Assembly (NCBI GenBank): GCA_000151295.1 | Contig: GG745337.1 | Coordinates: 899,607-963,606 of the forward strand | DNA length: 64,000 bases | Reading direction: 5' to 3' | DNA from: Allomyces macrogynus ATCC 38327 | Lineage: Eukaryota > Blastocladiomycota > Blastocladiomycetes > Blastocladiales > Blastocladiaceae | Part shown: positions 54,875 through 64,000 of the stretch, one piece after another | Layout: each line of letters starts with the position of its first letter | Numbering within the stretch: position 1 is the first letter of the stretch | The notes under the pieces: generated by a model | The model's input: only the letters and a program-made list of their open reading frames with translations | Database searches by the model: none | Told to the model about the DNA's origin: nothing | Program-made: the position numbers and the translations under genes

Positions 54875-55823
54875 CGCGATCACGGCGGTCGTGGTCGTGG
54901 GGACGAGGACGGATCGAGTGATGGACGGGGTCGTGTGCGGGGTCGCGCGGTGATCACGCTCGGTGTGCCGCGTGCCGCGTGGGGTGGGGGTTGTGCAGGA
55001 CGTGCGTGCGAAGCGAGAAGCGAGGTGCGGGGCAGGCGGGGCGAGGCGGCCGGCAGCACCACCACCACCACCACAGCGTCAGGCCCGCTCGTCACTTTGC
55101 GGGCGTCGTGCTCGCGCTGCGCTGGTCCAATTCACGTCGTAGCTGGCCGCGTCACGGGGGTGTCGTGCACGGTGTCGAGTGCGGCAAGTAGCGTTGGGTC
55201 GCAGCGGCGCGATCACAGCGGAAGCGCGCGCGAAATTCGGTAGTGCGCTTTCGGGGAACGGTTGCAGAGAGACAGGCCCCGAAAGCGCAAAGGCCGCGAG
55301 GCACACCGTCTCGTCACACCCACCACGTGGCGCGCCTGCCATCCACCGATGGGTCTGGCACGCAGCCGCGGTCAGTCTTCCTCCACGTCACACCGAATAT
55401 CACGTCGATTCTTCCTTTTCCAAGTTCGCCGTCAACCAGTGGCTGCCAACCACCACAGCTCTCGACAACGCCCAACAACGCCCACCAACGCCGCCCCCAC
55501 GCGCATTTTGACCCCACCCAGCGTAAATCTCGACCAACGAAAATAGATCAACATGGAACGCGTGCCCGCCGATGCTCACCGACGACCAGCGCGCGCTCGT
55601 GCACGTTCACGCCCGCGCGCGGACGCGTCTCTCGCTCCAACGCCTTTCAACTTTGGCCCTCCGACCGTGAACGACGCTCTCTCCGCGCCAATTCGCTTCT
55701 CTTCATTGCTCTACGGCCTGTCTGTGCTTGACACCCGCAGCTCGTCATCTCGAAACGCGTCTCCGGCTGGGATAGTCCCGACATAGCTTGCCTGCCACGT
55801 ATTCGCGATTCTCTTGCCCGAAA
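54875..55823. other. Divergent spacer with a possible short 5' exon
   Basis: About 950 nt between ADA3 and the Ser/Pro-rich gene. An ATG at 55571 opens a 32-codon plus-strand frame (MLTDDQRALVHVHARART and onward) with good codon use that ends in a stop. It may be an upstream ORF or an unspliced first exon of the next gene. Confidence 0.3.
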
Positions 55824-57511
55824 ATGCCCTCTTCTACGATGCGCGTAGTCGAACCGGCACTCGAAAACGCTCACAACGTCTTGCCGAGGACCGTCACGCC
55901 CATTCATCGCGCCACGTCGGCGCCCGCCAAGTGGTCGTCCACATCGTCGTCGTTCCTGATCCCGCCACGCATCACCTCGTCGCAGCCACCACGCAGTGAT
56001 GCTGCTCCTTCTCGCGCAAACTCATCTCCGAACGCTTTTCCATCTTCTCCACCCGTTCGCGCCCACGCGGCACGCTCGCCGACCAACCAGCTGCTGCTCC
56101 ACGCCATGTCGGCGCTGACCGTACTCGTCAGCACGAATCCGACGGGCTGCCCCCTCGTCGTGACCGTCGACCCGTCATTGCACCAGCTGCTCTCGCACTT
56201 GACGACCGTGACCACTGCGCTCAACGAGCTGCTCGCCTTGCCTCTGGCGCAGGAGACGGGCAGCGCGCTCATGGCCAAGATGGCGCGACTCGCCGACACG
56301 CAAGTCACGGTCCTGAGCGCAACTCTGGCACTCCTCTCGCGAAGTCGCGTCGCGTCAAGTGCGGGTGTGGGTGCGTGCGGCGCCACCCGGGCGCGCATGG
56401 ACCAGGAAGCAACCAATTGCACGGCGACACCTGCGCCCACATTGGCTCCGACCGAGACTGTGCCTGCGCGAGCGGCTGCGCCTGCTATTCCGCTGCCGGT
56501 GGCACGCGTCGCGTCGGTGCCACCAGCCGACGACGGTCTTCTTTCACGGCAGCTGGTTACGACACCCGTTGCGGCGCGTGTAGCGTCGGCCTCGCCCGTA
56601 GATGGCGGTGCTGATGCGCAGCAGCCGTTCACGACACCCATCGCGCAGCTCGCGATGCTCAGTGCAGCTCCGCCTGCCCATCGTTCAATGTCGAGGTCGT
56701 GGTCGCGGTCCTCGGCCGAGTCCAACTCGCACTCTCGCGCCAGCTCGCGGTCCGTGCCGCCGACCCAACTGCCGCTCCCATCTCGCTGTTCCCGTCCCCC
56801 GCTGCCTCCGAATTTTGAGCATTTGTACGCACATCTTCCTCCTGACCTTGGATCTCCGACGTTCCCTTATGTTGCCGTTGACTTGCGTCCAAATTTAGGC
56901 ACTCCAACCCAGCTCAAGGAAACGAGCCGAGTATGCTCGCGCTCGACGATGACCCGATCCAGCGTTCCCTTGTCGCCGACCGCACCCATCAAGTTGCAAC
57001 CACAGCCAATACCTCCAGAATACCAGCGGCGCCGAACCATTCCGCCGTTGCTCGATCCGCGACCGGCGCCGGGCCTGCGGCCTCTCTACAGGCGCCGACA
57101 CGTAGCAGCAGCTCGATACCAAGATCCGGATCGACGCGAAGCAGCAGCGTGATCTCGACCATTCCCAAACCAACCAGCAACTCGTCGATCCATCCTCCGT
57201 CCCCTTCCGCTGTCCGTTACCCGCGCTCCAAATCGACACCGGAACGGGTCCTGTCGCACCGTTCTTCAACCATCAACACGGTATCCATGGACCCGGAATC
57301 GGCCGCGATTGATTGTCGCCCGTCGTCGTCCTTGAAGGCGCCGCGCGCGCCGTGCCGGCAGCGGCCGTCGTCGATTTTCGCGGATGTGCCGTCGCACAAG
57401 AGCGTGCGGGTCCCAAGCCGGGTTCTGCCGCGCGTCTCGTGCGCAGCGCCATTGTCTTCCATTGGCCACAACACGGCAGGCGGTCGCGGTGTCCAAGTCG
57501 TGGCGAATTGA
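55824..57511 (+). CDS. Ser/Pro-rich protein of unknown function
   Basis: Exons 55824-56930 and 57092-57511 (161-nt intron, phase 0) give 508 aa. A helical region (about residues 90-175, LLLHAMSALTVLV to LSATLALLSRS) is flanked by disordered Ser/Pro/Thr/Arg-rich sequence. I do not recognise it. The intron is longer than its neighbours and both frames are open through it, so the join is uncertain; without splicing the first frame stops at 57152. The start at 55824 is the first ATG in frame, and an upstream exon is possible. Confidence 0.5.
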
Positions 57512-57930
57512 GCCGAAGCTACCTGTGAAGAGCGCGCGGGTGCCCTTCGTGGCACTGCAGTCGTCCGTGTCCACGATGTCAATGTATTTACCATCCAATT
57601 ATTTTGTGCACGAGCTGCGTGAAAGGCCGGGATCTTGTTGCTCCCTCTCCCAGGGGTGCGCAACAGCCGATGCTGGTCGCGTCGCCTCAGTTCCAGGCAT
57701 TGGCCCTCCGATCGGCTTTGCCCTCGCTCCTCCCTCCACCCACAAAAAAATACTTCTCCTCTCGGCCCAACAAGCGCCGCATCAAAACGTCGCTGCACCA
57801 CTCTCTCTCGACTTCAACCTCCCCGACTACCCGCACCAACACCACCAACGGGCATTCGACCCGTTCCGTGGCTCGACACTCGACCCCCTCGCCAACTTGC
57901 AGCCAACTTTCCAACATCCCCAGTGACGCG
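57512..57930. other. Spacer before the cysteine synthase gene
   Basis: About 420 nt. A plus frame is open from 57604 into the gene but has no supported ATG before 57931. It is probably promoter and 5' UTR. Confidence 0.5.
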
Positions 57931-59406
57931 ATGGCTGCGTCCGCCAGCTGCAATTTACCGCTCGTGCCCATGTCATCGAACCATTCTGCCACCATGACCG
58001 TCGTCGCAGCCACCGCAGCGGCTGCGGCACTCGCTGCGGGTCTGACACTGTTCCAGTTCTGGTCGGCCGGAGGCCGCCGCTCTCCCGCATCTTCCCGCCC
58101 AGTCTCGCCCATCGTCGTGCATGATGACGGCGTGGTCGGGATGATTGGCAACACGCCGCTCGTCCGGCTCACGACGCTGTCGGAACTGACCGGGTGCGAC
58201 ATCTACGTACGCCATTATTCTCTGCCACGTTCATTTAACTTGCTCAGCGGCTCACACGCTCGCTCCATTCTCCAGGGCAAGGCCGAATTCCTGAACCCCG
58301 GCGGCAGTTCCAAAGACCGCGTCGCCCTATCCATCATCACCGAAGCCGAACGTCGCAGGGACCTTGTGCCCCATACGGGCGCGACCGTGTTCGAAGGCAC
58401 CGTCGGGTCCACGGGGATTTCGCTCGCCCTGCTCTGCCGCGCGCGCGGGTACCGGTGCCACATTGTCATGCCCGATGACGTGGCCTCCGACAAGGTCGCG
58501 ATGCTCGAACGATTGGGCGCGACCGTCGAGCGAGTCCGGCCCGTGAGTATCATTGACGCGAACCATTTCGTGAATGTGGCGCGACGGCGCGCCGAGGAAG
58601 CGCAGGAAAGGGCGAGGGCGGAGGGGAGGCCTGGCACGGGTGGTGTGTTTGCGAATCAGTTTGAGACGCTGGATAACTTCAAGGTGCATTTTGAGGTGAC
58701 GGGGCCGGAAGTGTTGGAGCAGACGGGGGGCGAGTTGGATGTGTTTGTGATGGGGGCCGGTACGTTTTGCTGTTTGCTCCGGTTTGTGGTTCGCATTGCG
58801 GAAATTCACCGGTTTGCGTTTGCTCATAGGAACCGGCGGCACGCTCGCGGGCGTCGCGCGGTACCTCAAGCCGCGCATCCCCACGCTGCGCGTCGTCCTC
58901 GCCGACCCACAAGGCTCGGGCCTGTTCAACAAGATCAAGCACAACGTCTTTTACGCGCCCACCGAGGCCGAAGGCCGCCGGCGGCGGCACCAGATCGATA
59001 CGGTCGTGGAAGGCATCGGGATCAACCGGCTCACGCGCAATTTCGAGCAGGCGCTCGGCGTCGTCGACGATGCTGTGCGCGTGACTGACCAGGAAGCCGT
59101 GTCGATGGCGCGGTACTTGATGCGCGAGGAGGGGTTATTCGTCGGGTCGTCGTCGGCGGTCAATGTGGTGGCCGCGGTCAAGGTCGCAAAAAGGAGTACG
59201 CCGGGGACGAGGATCGTGACGCTCTTGTGTGATAGTGGCACGCGGCACTTGACCAAGTTCTGGTACGCTTGGTTTCTGAACAGCATGTTGGGCTCCACAC
59301 GCTTACTGACCCGAGTTATTGACGTTTGTGCAGGTCCGATGATTTCTTGCGACAGCAGGGGCTCGACCCGGCCCCAACGGGCCGCGAGTTTATCGCGTCG
59401 CTCTGA
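57931..59406 (+). CDS. Membrane-anchored cysteine synthase (Mcy1/cysteine synthase 2 type)
   Basis: Exons 57931-58206, 58276-58759, 58830-59262 and 59334-59406 (phases 0, 1, 2) give 421 aa. It belongs to the fold-type II PLP enzymes that make cysteine from O-acetylserine and sulfide. Visible are NTPLVRL, the PLP-lysine segment KAEFLNPGGSSKDR, the substrate loop TVGSTGISLAL, the phosphate-binding GTGGTLAGVARYLK rebuilt across intron 2, and GLFVGSSSAVN. A hydrophobic segment (about residues 22-45) precedes the enzyme. This matches the tail-out anchor of yeast Mcy1 on the mitochondrial outer membrane, rather than a soluble cysteine synthase. The last intron rebuilds Trp-Ser-Asp-Asp near the C-terminus. 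Confidence 0.9.
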
Positions 59407-59543
59407 TCCTCTCGTGCTCATCCCCAAGTCCCAACCCGTTGTCTACTTTGCGGAGCATTGCGCACCAGTTTTTTCCTTTGGCTGTGTATGTTTATTTACA
59501 ATTTTCACCAACATTTTGCCCCTTCCTCCCGTTTTCTCAATGG

Positions 59544-60403
59544 CTACAACTCGCCTGCCTCGGCCACCCCCACCTTGTCCACCCCCACCATCTTCTCCAT
59601 CCCCACTATCTTCTCCACCCCCACTATCTTCTCCACCCCCTCCATCTTCTCCACCCCCTCCACCTCGCGCCTCTCCACCCTCACCGGATGCCTGGCCATA
59701 TACCACGACAGGTAAGTATTCCACCCGAGCCCGACCAAATTCATCACCACGATTCGTGCGGTCCCCGTAAACAGCCAGAAATTGAGCGTGTTCACCCACG
59801 GCCACAGCAATGACCCCGTCAAAAACATGGGTTTCACTTTGGCCTCGACGCGCGCCGCGACCCGGTCACCCAAATTCGCTTCACGATCTGGTGGAATCGG
59901 CGCGCCGAACCGCGTGGATTGCAGGTACTCGGCGGCGGTCGTGAAGGTCACGAAGAGGACAAGGTACGGCGGAAACGCGAGCAAGTGCGTGGTCACGGCT
60001 TTTTGCAGTGCGCGGGTCAATGGCGCGCGCCAGGCTGGGCCGTTGGAGGGAACGGCGGCGAGTCGTGGCGGGTAGAGTCGGTCCATGGCGGCAAACGCCG
60101 CAGTGAAGTACGGGCCTGAGACGCATGCAACGGTCGTCAGCATGCGATGCGTGCGCGTGGTGGGTTCAATGATGGCCTCGCACCATTAAGCAAGAGGCCC
60201 GTCAGCGCCATGCGCGCGGTGCGGTGTGGGTCGTAGGTGGTTCGGAAAAACTCGCTCGTTGAAACTGAGGCAGGTGCGAAATGATCGGCGTTCTTGAACG
60301 GCACGGCCACAACGCGTTGCGCGACCACATCGCCGACCGTGAAGAGCGCGCCCGCCGTTAGCGAGCCCTTGACGACGACTTGCGCGATTGGTGACCGGAA
60401 CAT
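59544..60403 (-). CDS. Mpv17/PMP22-family membrane protein
   Basis: Exons 60403-60184 and 60115-59544 (68-nt intron, phase 1) give 263 aa. Family landmarks: GALFTVGDVVAQ, RTARMALTGLLLNG, then GPYFTAAFAAMDRLYP (the GP....DRLYP segment), KAVTTHLLAFPPYLVLF, a WPWVNTLNFWLF segment and the signature GLGWNTYLSW. Members lie in the mitochondrial inner or peroxisomal membrane and probably form channels. The protein then has an unusual C-terminal tail of about 35 residues made of imperfect GVEK[MI]-type repeats. The N-terminus lacks a clear cleavable presequence, as usual. Confidence 0.88.
59570..59670. repeat. Minisatellite encoding the Mpv17 tail
   Basis: About five imperfect copies of an 18-nt unit encode V-E-K-[IM]-[VE]-G type hexapeptides at the C-terminus of the Mpv17-family protein. 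On the plus strand the unit reads as a CCACCCCCACTATCTTCT-like repeat. Confidence 0.8.
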
Positions 60404-60885
60404 GGTGGTTGAACAGCAAGGGTGGATCACGGCAGTCAGTTTGCCGCACTTGGCTATCGACGACTGGAGCGAGCAAAGAGCAGCGGGAGCGGGTGGAGAG
60501 TGTGCACAAGGGGCCCCGCTGCTCTTGAGCGCCGGCACCAGCACGGTCGCCACAGCAGAATCAGGCGCAGTTAGGCACGGAATGGGTGATGGTGGTGGTG
60601 GTCATGGTGGTTTCCGCGCCGGCAGGGACCGGATCGCACGACAGCGCCATGCACACACCTTTGACTCACCGCTGAGGTCTGACGACTTGGCATGTGACCG
60701 CAAAACAGGCGTCAGGGCTCTGTGCAGGCGCGCCGTGCTCGTCTTGATTGCAAATTCTCGACCAAACCGTCCACACCGAACGACGTGCCGTTGACAACTG
60801 GCCGCAATCGACGCTGGCGCCCCGCAAGTAACCTGTTCCGGTGCGCTCGCGCCCACCCAGCAAGGCGTGGAGCCAGCAGCGCACC

Positions 60886-62796
60886 ATGGAGATCACGCAC
60901 TATGCGCACGCCATAGACTTTGTCGCGCTGGTCGCGACCAATACCAATTCAATTCTCGGTTACGTGCCGGCCGACAAGCATGACCGCAATCGAATGCTGT
61001 CGAATGTCGGCACGTGCGCGGCCATGGCGTCGCTCGCTGCGCCGTTTCATCCCACGGGCGACGAGCCAACAGCAAGCACCGCGGTGGAGTCGGTGGCAGC
61101 ACTGTCAGAAGGTATCGATCAAGTCACACTGCCGTCAAGCGATCACGACAGCAAGGACAACGACGACGAGCTGCACCCAGATCTGGCCGAGCTCATGACC
61201 TCGGCAACTCTCGCGCCGCTCCCACCGTCCCCCGTCGCCGACGACGCGCCGCTCTCTGACGATGTTAGCGACGACGACGACGACCGCGCGCGCATCACCA
61301 TATTCCGCACGAGGCGACTCGCGACTGTGCAGTACGCGTCGCCCACTGGGTGGACACTGATCGTCGGTCTCTTGGCGCCGTCAATTGTGCGCCGCCCACT
61401 CCATGGGAACGCGGGGCCCGGCACGTCCGTCGAGTACCGCGACGTATCCGACGACGCACTGATTGGACTCGTGCGTGCGCTCGCCGAAACGACGTTGCTG
61501 CAACTTGGCTTGCGCGGACCTCCCGACCGACCCGTACCGAAATCCGACGAGGAAGAAGTCGTCGAGGTCGACCCGCTATTCCAGGAGCAGTGCCTTGCTC
61601 TCGCGAGCATGGTTCCGCAGACACCCGTCGCGCTCGACGCGCTTGCGATGCTCGGCGCTCCCGAGGTGCCGGTATTGCCGCTGCCGTCCATCCCGGGATT
61701 GCAGCCAACACCGACAGCTGACCAAGAGACGCTCGACAATGCGCTCACACGATTTGTCGAGCGCGTGCCTGTCCCCGACGTGCGTGGTGCCATGCTCGTG
61801 CGAACTCACCCACACCTGGCCAAGGTGGCCGCAACGCTGGGCCTCGACGCGGCTCTGCAGCGCCGGATCCTGCACGCGATTACGCTGCGCTGGATTGAGC
61901 ACGCGGCAGTCGGCACGGCGTTTCGTGTCGCCGACTCTGCCTCGATACGCGAGTCCGCGACCGCTCTACGCCCGTCATCGCCCGCGTCGACTTTAGACGA
62001 AGCTTCGCCTACACCACCACCGCAACACCCTGCGACGGCCAATGGCGCTACAAGCTCGCCGGCACGTCCAGGCAGCGGGCTCGGGCAAGCTGTCTCGTCG
62101 TTCATGGCCGCGGCCGCCATGCGCATTCGCAAGGCGAGTGCACTGGGCGGCGGCAGTCCGTCACCGTCAGCGACTCCACCCCCACCAGCTCCACCAGCCG
62201 ACGACCCGCCCGGTCTGCCGGCCGTCGCGATGGACCATTTGTCGGCGCACGTAAGCGGCGCGCACATGACGGTGACGCTCGTCTGGTTCGACCAGCGCGG
62301 GACTGCGGTGGGCCCACCCGTCATGCTCGCGCTCGTCCACGCCGGCAATTCCACCGTCCCCGACGTGGATTCAACCGTGCGTGACCAGTTTGCCGCGCCG
62401 CTGCTGGACCTGATTCGCGCACACACACCGCCGCCCCTCCCGTCGCGCTCGGTACCGACCCTGCATGGCGCGACCCACGCGCCTTACTCACTCTCGTCTC
62501 CGGGGGTCGCGCACTGGCCCTCCAACGAGATGCTTGGCATGGCCGTGCGCGGCATGGCCGTCGTCGAGCGGCACGTGCGCCCGCCCGACATGAACGCGCG
62601 CGGGTGCCATATTGCCGTCGCGTCGGCGCAGGCCCCCGGCCGTGGGGCCGGGAGGTACTGGGTCGCGCGCGAGCGTGCGCTCGGAAGAGGGATTGTGGTC
62701 TCGGTCCTACCGCCACCGGCCAGTGGGGCTAGAGACGTGGCGGGCGGCGTGTCGCTGTCGGGTGTCGTTGAGGCGCTGCTCGCACAAAGTCCATGA
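60886..62796 (+). CDS. Longin-domain protein, CCZ1-like
   Basis: A single exon of 636 aa. The start (MEITHYAHAIDFVALVAT) leads to ILGYVPADKHDRNRM and a G-T-C-A-A-M-A-S-L helix, which resembles the first longin domain of CCZ1/HPS4/INTU proteins (I-L-x-Y-x-P, then K..VG....L..F). A second strand set (TIFRTRRLATVQYASPTGWTLIVGL) also fits a longin fold. Acidic and Pro-rich inserts separate three folded parts, as in CCZ1. Ccz1 with Mon1 activates Rab7 on late endosomes and vacuoles. The match is by pattern only, so another member of the same superfamily is possible. The gene is divergent to the Mpv17 gene. Confidence 0.5.
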   Translation: MEITHYAHAIDFVALVATNTNSILGYVPADKHDRNRMLSNVGTCAAMASLAAPFHPTGDEPTASTAVESVAALSEGIDQVTLPSSDHDSKDNDDELHPDLAELMTSATLAPLPPSPVADDAPLSDDVSDDDDDRARITIFRTRRLATVQYASPTGWTLIVGLLAPSIVRRPLHGNAGPGTSVEYRDVSDDALIGLVRALAETTLLQLGLRGPPDRPVPKSDEEEVVEVDPLFQEQCLALASMVPQTPVALDALAMLGAPEVPVLPLPSIPGLQPTPTADQETLDNALTRFVERVPVPDVRGAMLVRTHPHLAKVAATLGLDAALQRRILHAITLRWIEHAAVGTAFRVADSASIRESATALRPSSPASTLDEASPTPPPQHPATANGATSSPARPGSGLGQAVSSFMAAAAMRIRKASALGGGSPSPSATPPPPAPPADDPPGLPAVAMDHLSAHVSGAHMTVTLVWFDQRGTAVGPPVMLALVHAGNSTVPDVDSTVRDQFAAPLLDLIRAHTPPPLPSRSVPTLHGATHAPYSLSSPGVAHWPSNEMLGMAVRGMAVVERHVRPPDMNARGCHIAVASAQAPGRGAGRYWVARERALGRGIVVSVLPPPASGARDVAGGVSLSGVVEALLAQSP

Positions 62797-62847
62797 AACT
62801 GGGCTAAGAAAATACGAAAATACATATATAAATACATCCCCCCGCGA

Positions 62848-63854
62848 TCACTTTTTGCGCAGGCACGCAATGTAATTGACAAGATGGTCTTCCGAGACGC
62901 CGCTCATCCCGCGCGACCACGTCTTGGTGAGCGGGTTCAGCCAGAGCGCGTCAATGTCGAGCACTTGTGCGCCGCACCGGTAGGCCATCCCGCGCAGTTC
63001 CTTGGGCGTGATGTACTTGTTGGCGTCGTGCGTACCGCGCGATACGAGTCCAAGCACGTCTTCGGCGAGCGTGACGGTCAGGAATTTGGCGAGTGCCGTG
63101 CGGTTCATGGTCGAGATGAAGACGAGGCCAGACGAGGACGGGACCATGTCGATGCACGCCTGCAGGAACTGTTCCGGGTGGTCGACGTGCTCGATGATTT
63201 CGAGCGCGCAGACGGCGTCGAATTCCTCGCCGGCGTCGCGCAGCGATTCTGTTTGAGACCCGCAGAGACATGGTGGTGAGTGACCTGCCCGATCACGAGC
63301 CGGATCGAGAGCAACCGCGTCCATCCGTCCGTACCGGCCGTGACGTTGCGGTACTGCAAGCTGCCGTGCAACTTGTTGCGCAACACCGGGTCGCGCTCGG
63401 CGTGCGCCGTCGCCATCTTCGTATTCTCCTCGGCCGCGTCGGCGCCCACGACCACGGCCCCAAGCCGCGCCAACGACTCACTCAACAACCCGCCACCACT
63501 GCCGATATCGAGCACGCGTTTCCCCGCGATCCCGCCGGCAAACGCGTCGGTAAACTCGCGAAAGTACCCGACGCGCACAGGGTTCATGCGGTGCAGCAGG
63601 TCAAACTCGCCGTGCGGGTCCCACCATTGCGCGGCGAGCGCGTTGAATTTGGCGACTTCCGACGCATTCGCGGTGGAGAGGGACGGGGAGGGGTTGTAGG
63701 TTGCGTCGATATTCTCGGAGCGGAGTGCGGGGGTGGTGTGGAGTGGTGAACGCAGGGCTGCGGTGGTTGCGGTCGCGGTCGCGGATCGGGCGGCAGCGAC
63801 TCGAGCTGTCGCAGCGGAATGCGAGTGCCGTGAGTACTGGACGCGTCGTCCTGG
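62848..63854 (-). CDS. COQ3: Ubiquinone biosynthesis O-methyltransferase COQ3 (5' partial)
   Basis: Exons 63854-63335 and 63248-62848 (86-nt intron, phase 1) give 306 residues; the first coding exon lies in or beyond the gap at 63900. Class I SAM methyltransferase motifs are clear: WWDPHGEFDLLHRMNPVRV, RVLDIGSGGGLLSESLARLG (SAM loop; usual Cys replaced by Ser), and the rebuilt NVTAESLRDAGEEFDAVCALEIIEHV across the intron, then STMNRT and GTHDANKYITP. Coq3 carries out both O-methylations of the coenzyme Q ring inside mitochondria. The Arg/Ser/Ala-rich N-terminal part seen here fits a presequence. The acceptor at 63854 follows an in-frame stop, so an upstream exon is required. Confidence 0.93.
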
Positions 63855-63899
63855 CTGGAATCATCATGGGTGGATGCGGTTGGTGGCAGTATGGTTTGT

Positions 63900-63999
63900 N
63901 NNNNNNNNNNNNNNNNNNNNNNNNNNNNNNNNNNNNNNNNNNNNNNNNNNNNNNNNNNNNNNNNNNNNNNNNNNNNNNNNNNNNNNNNNNNNNNNNNNN
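63900..63999. other. Assembly gap (100 N)
   Basis: A 100-base gap of standard size, so its true length is unknown. It probably hides the first exon of COQ3. Confidence 1.
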
Positions 64000-64000
64000 G

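Overview
The window is eukaryotic and looks like a GC-rich, flagellated (zoosporic) fungus. It has compact genes with short GT-AG introns (mostly about 60-110 nt), fungal-type housekeeping genes (peroxisomal thiolase, PRP19, ADA3 of SAGA, AFG1, COQ3, an Mcy1-type cysteine synthase, VMA12), and genes usually kept only in lineages with a flagellum or early-diverging biology (a sperm-tail PG-rich repeat protein, SETD9-like, REX1-B). A blastocladiomycete or chytrid is my inference; no rRNA or marker gene in the window fixes the species. Coding models were built by hand. I joined exons only where donor, acceptor and reading phase agree and the joined protein matches its family.

Layout. 1-16.6 kb is a dense housekeeping block: a partial minus-strand gene, thiolase, an uncharacterised gene, a seven-TM orphan, a small hydrophilic protein, a mitochondrial carrier, a SETD9-like methyltransferase, a REX1-B domain protein, a Cys-rich four-exon protein, PRP19 and a flagellar STPGR protein. 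16.6-20 kb holds only a broken minus-strand reading frame.

20-34 kb carries three tandem same-strand paralogues, the third cut by an assembly gap. Each has a long disordered Pro/Ala/His-rich N-terminus and a conserved C-terminus. Exons 3 and 4 of that C-terminus encode an integrase-type H-H-C-C zinc-binding module without any DDE catalytic core. This is my best candidate for an undescribed family.

34.5-36.3 kb is AFG1. 37-52.5 kb is a tandem array: three intact major-facilitator (MFS) transporters, two decayed ones, one intact VMA12 with two decayed copies, and a decayed copy of the ADA3 3' end. The pieces keep the order MFS - VMA12 - ADA3 tail, so the array grew by duplication of a multi-gene segment followed by loss. 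52.4-64 kb returns to single-copy genes: ADA3, a Ser/Pro-rich orphan, cysteine synthase, an Mpv17/PMP22 protein, a CCZ1-like longin protein and COQ3 (its 5' end lost in a gap).

Themes: several products are mitochondrial or peroxisomal (thiolase, carrier, AFG1, cysteine synthase, Mpv17, COQ3), but they are dispersed and on both strands. I see no operon-like or biosynthetic cluster.
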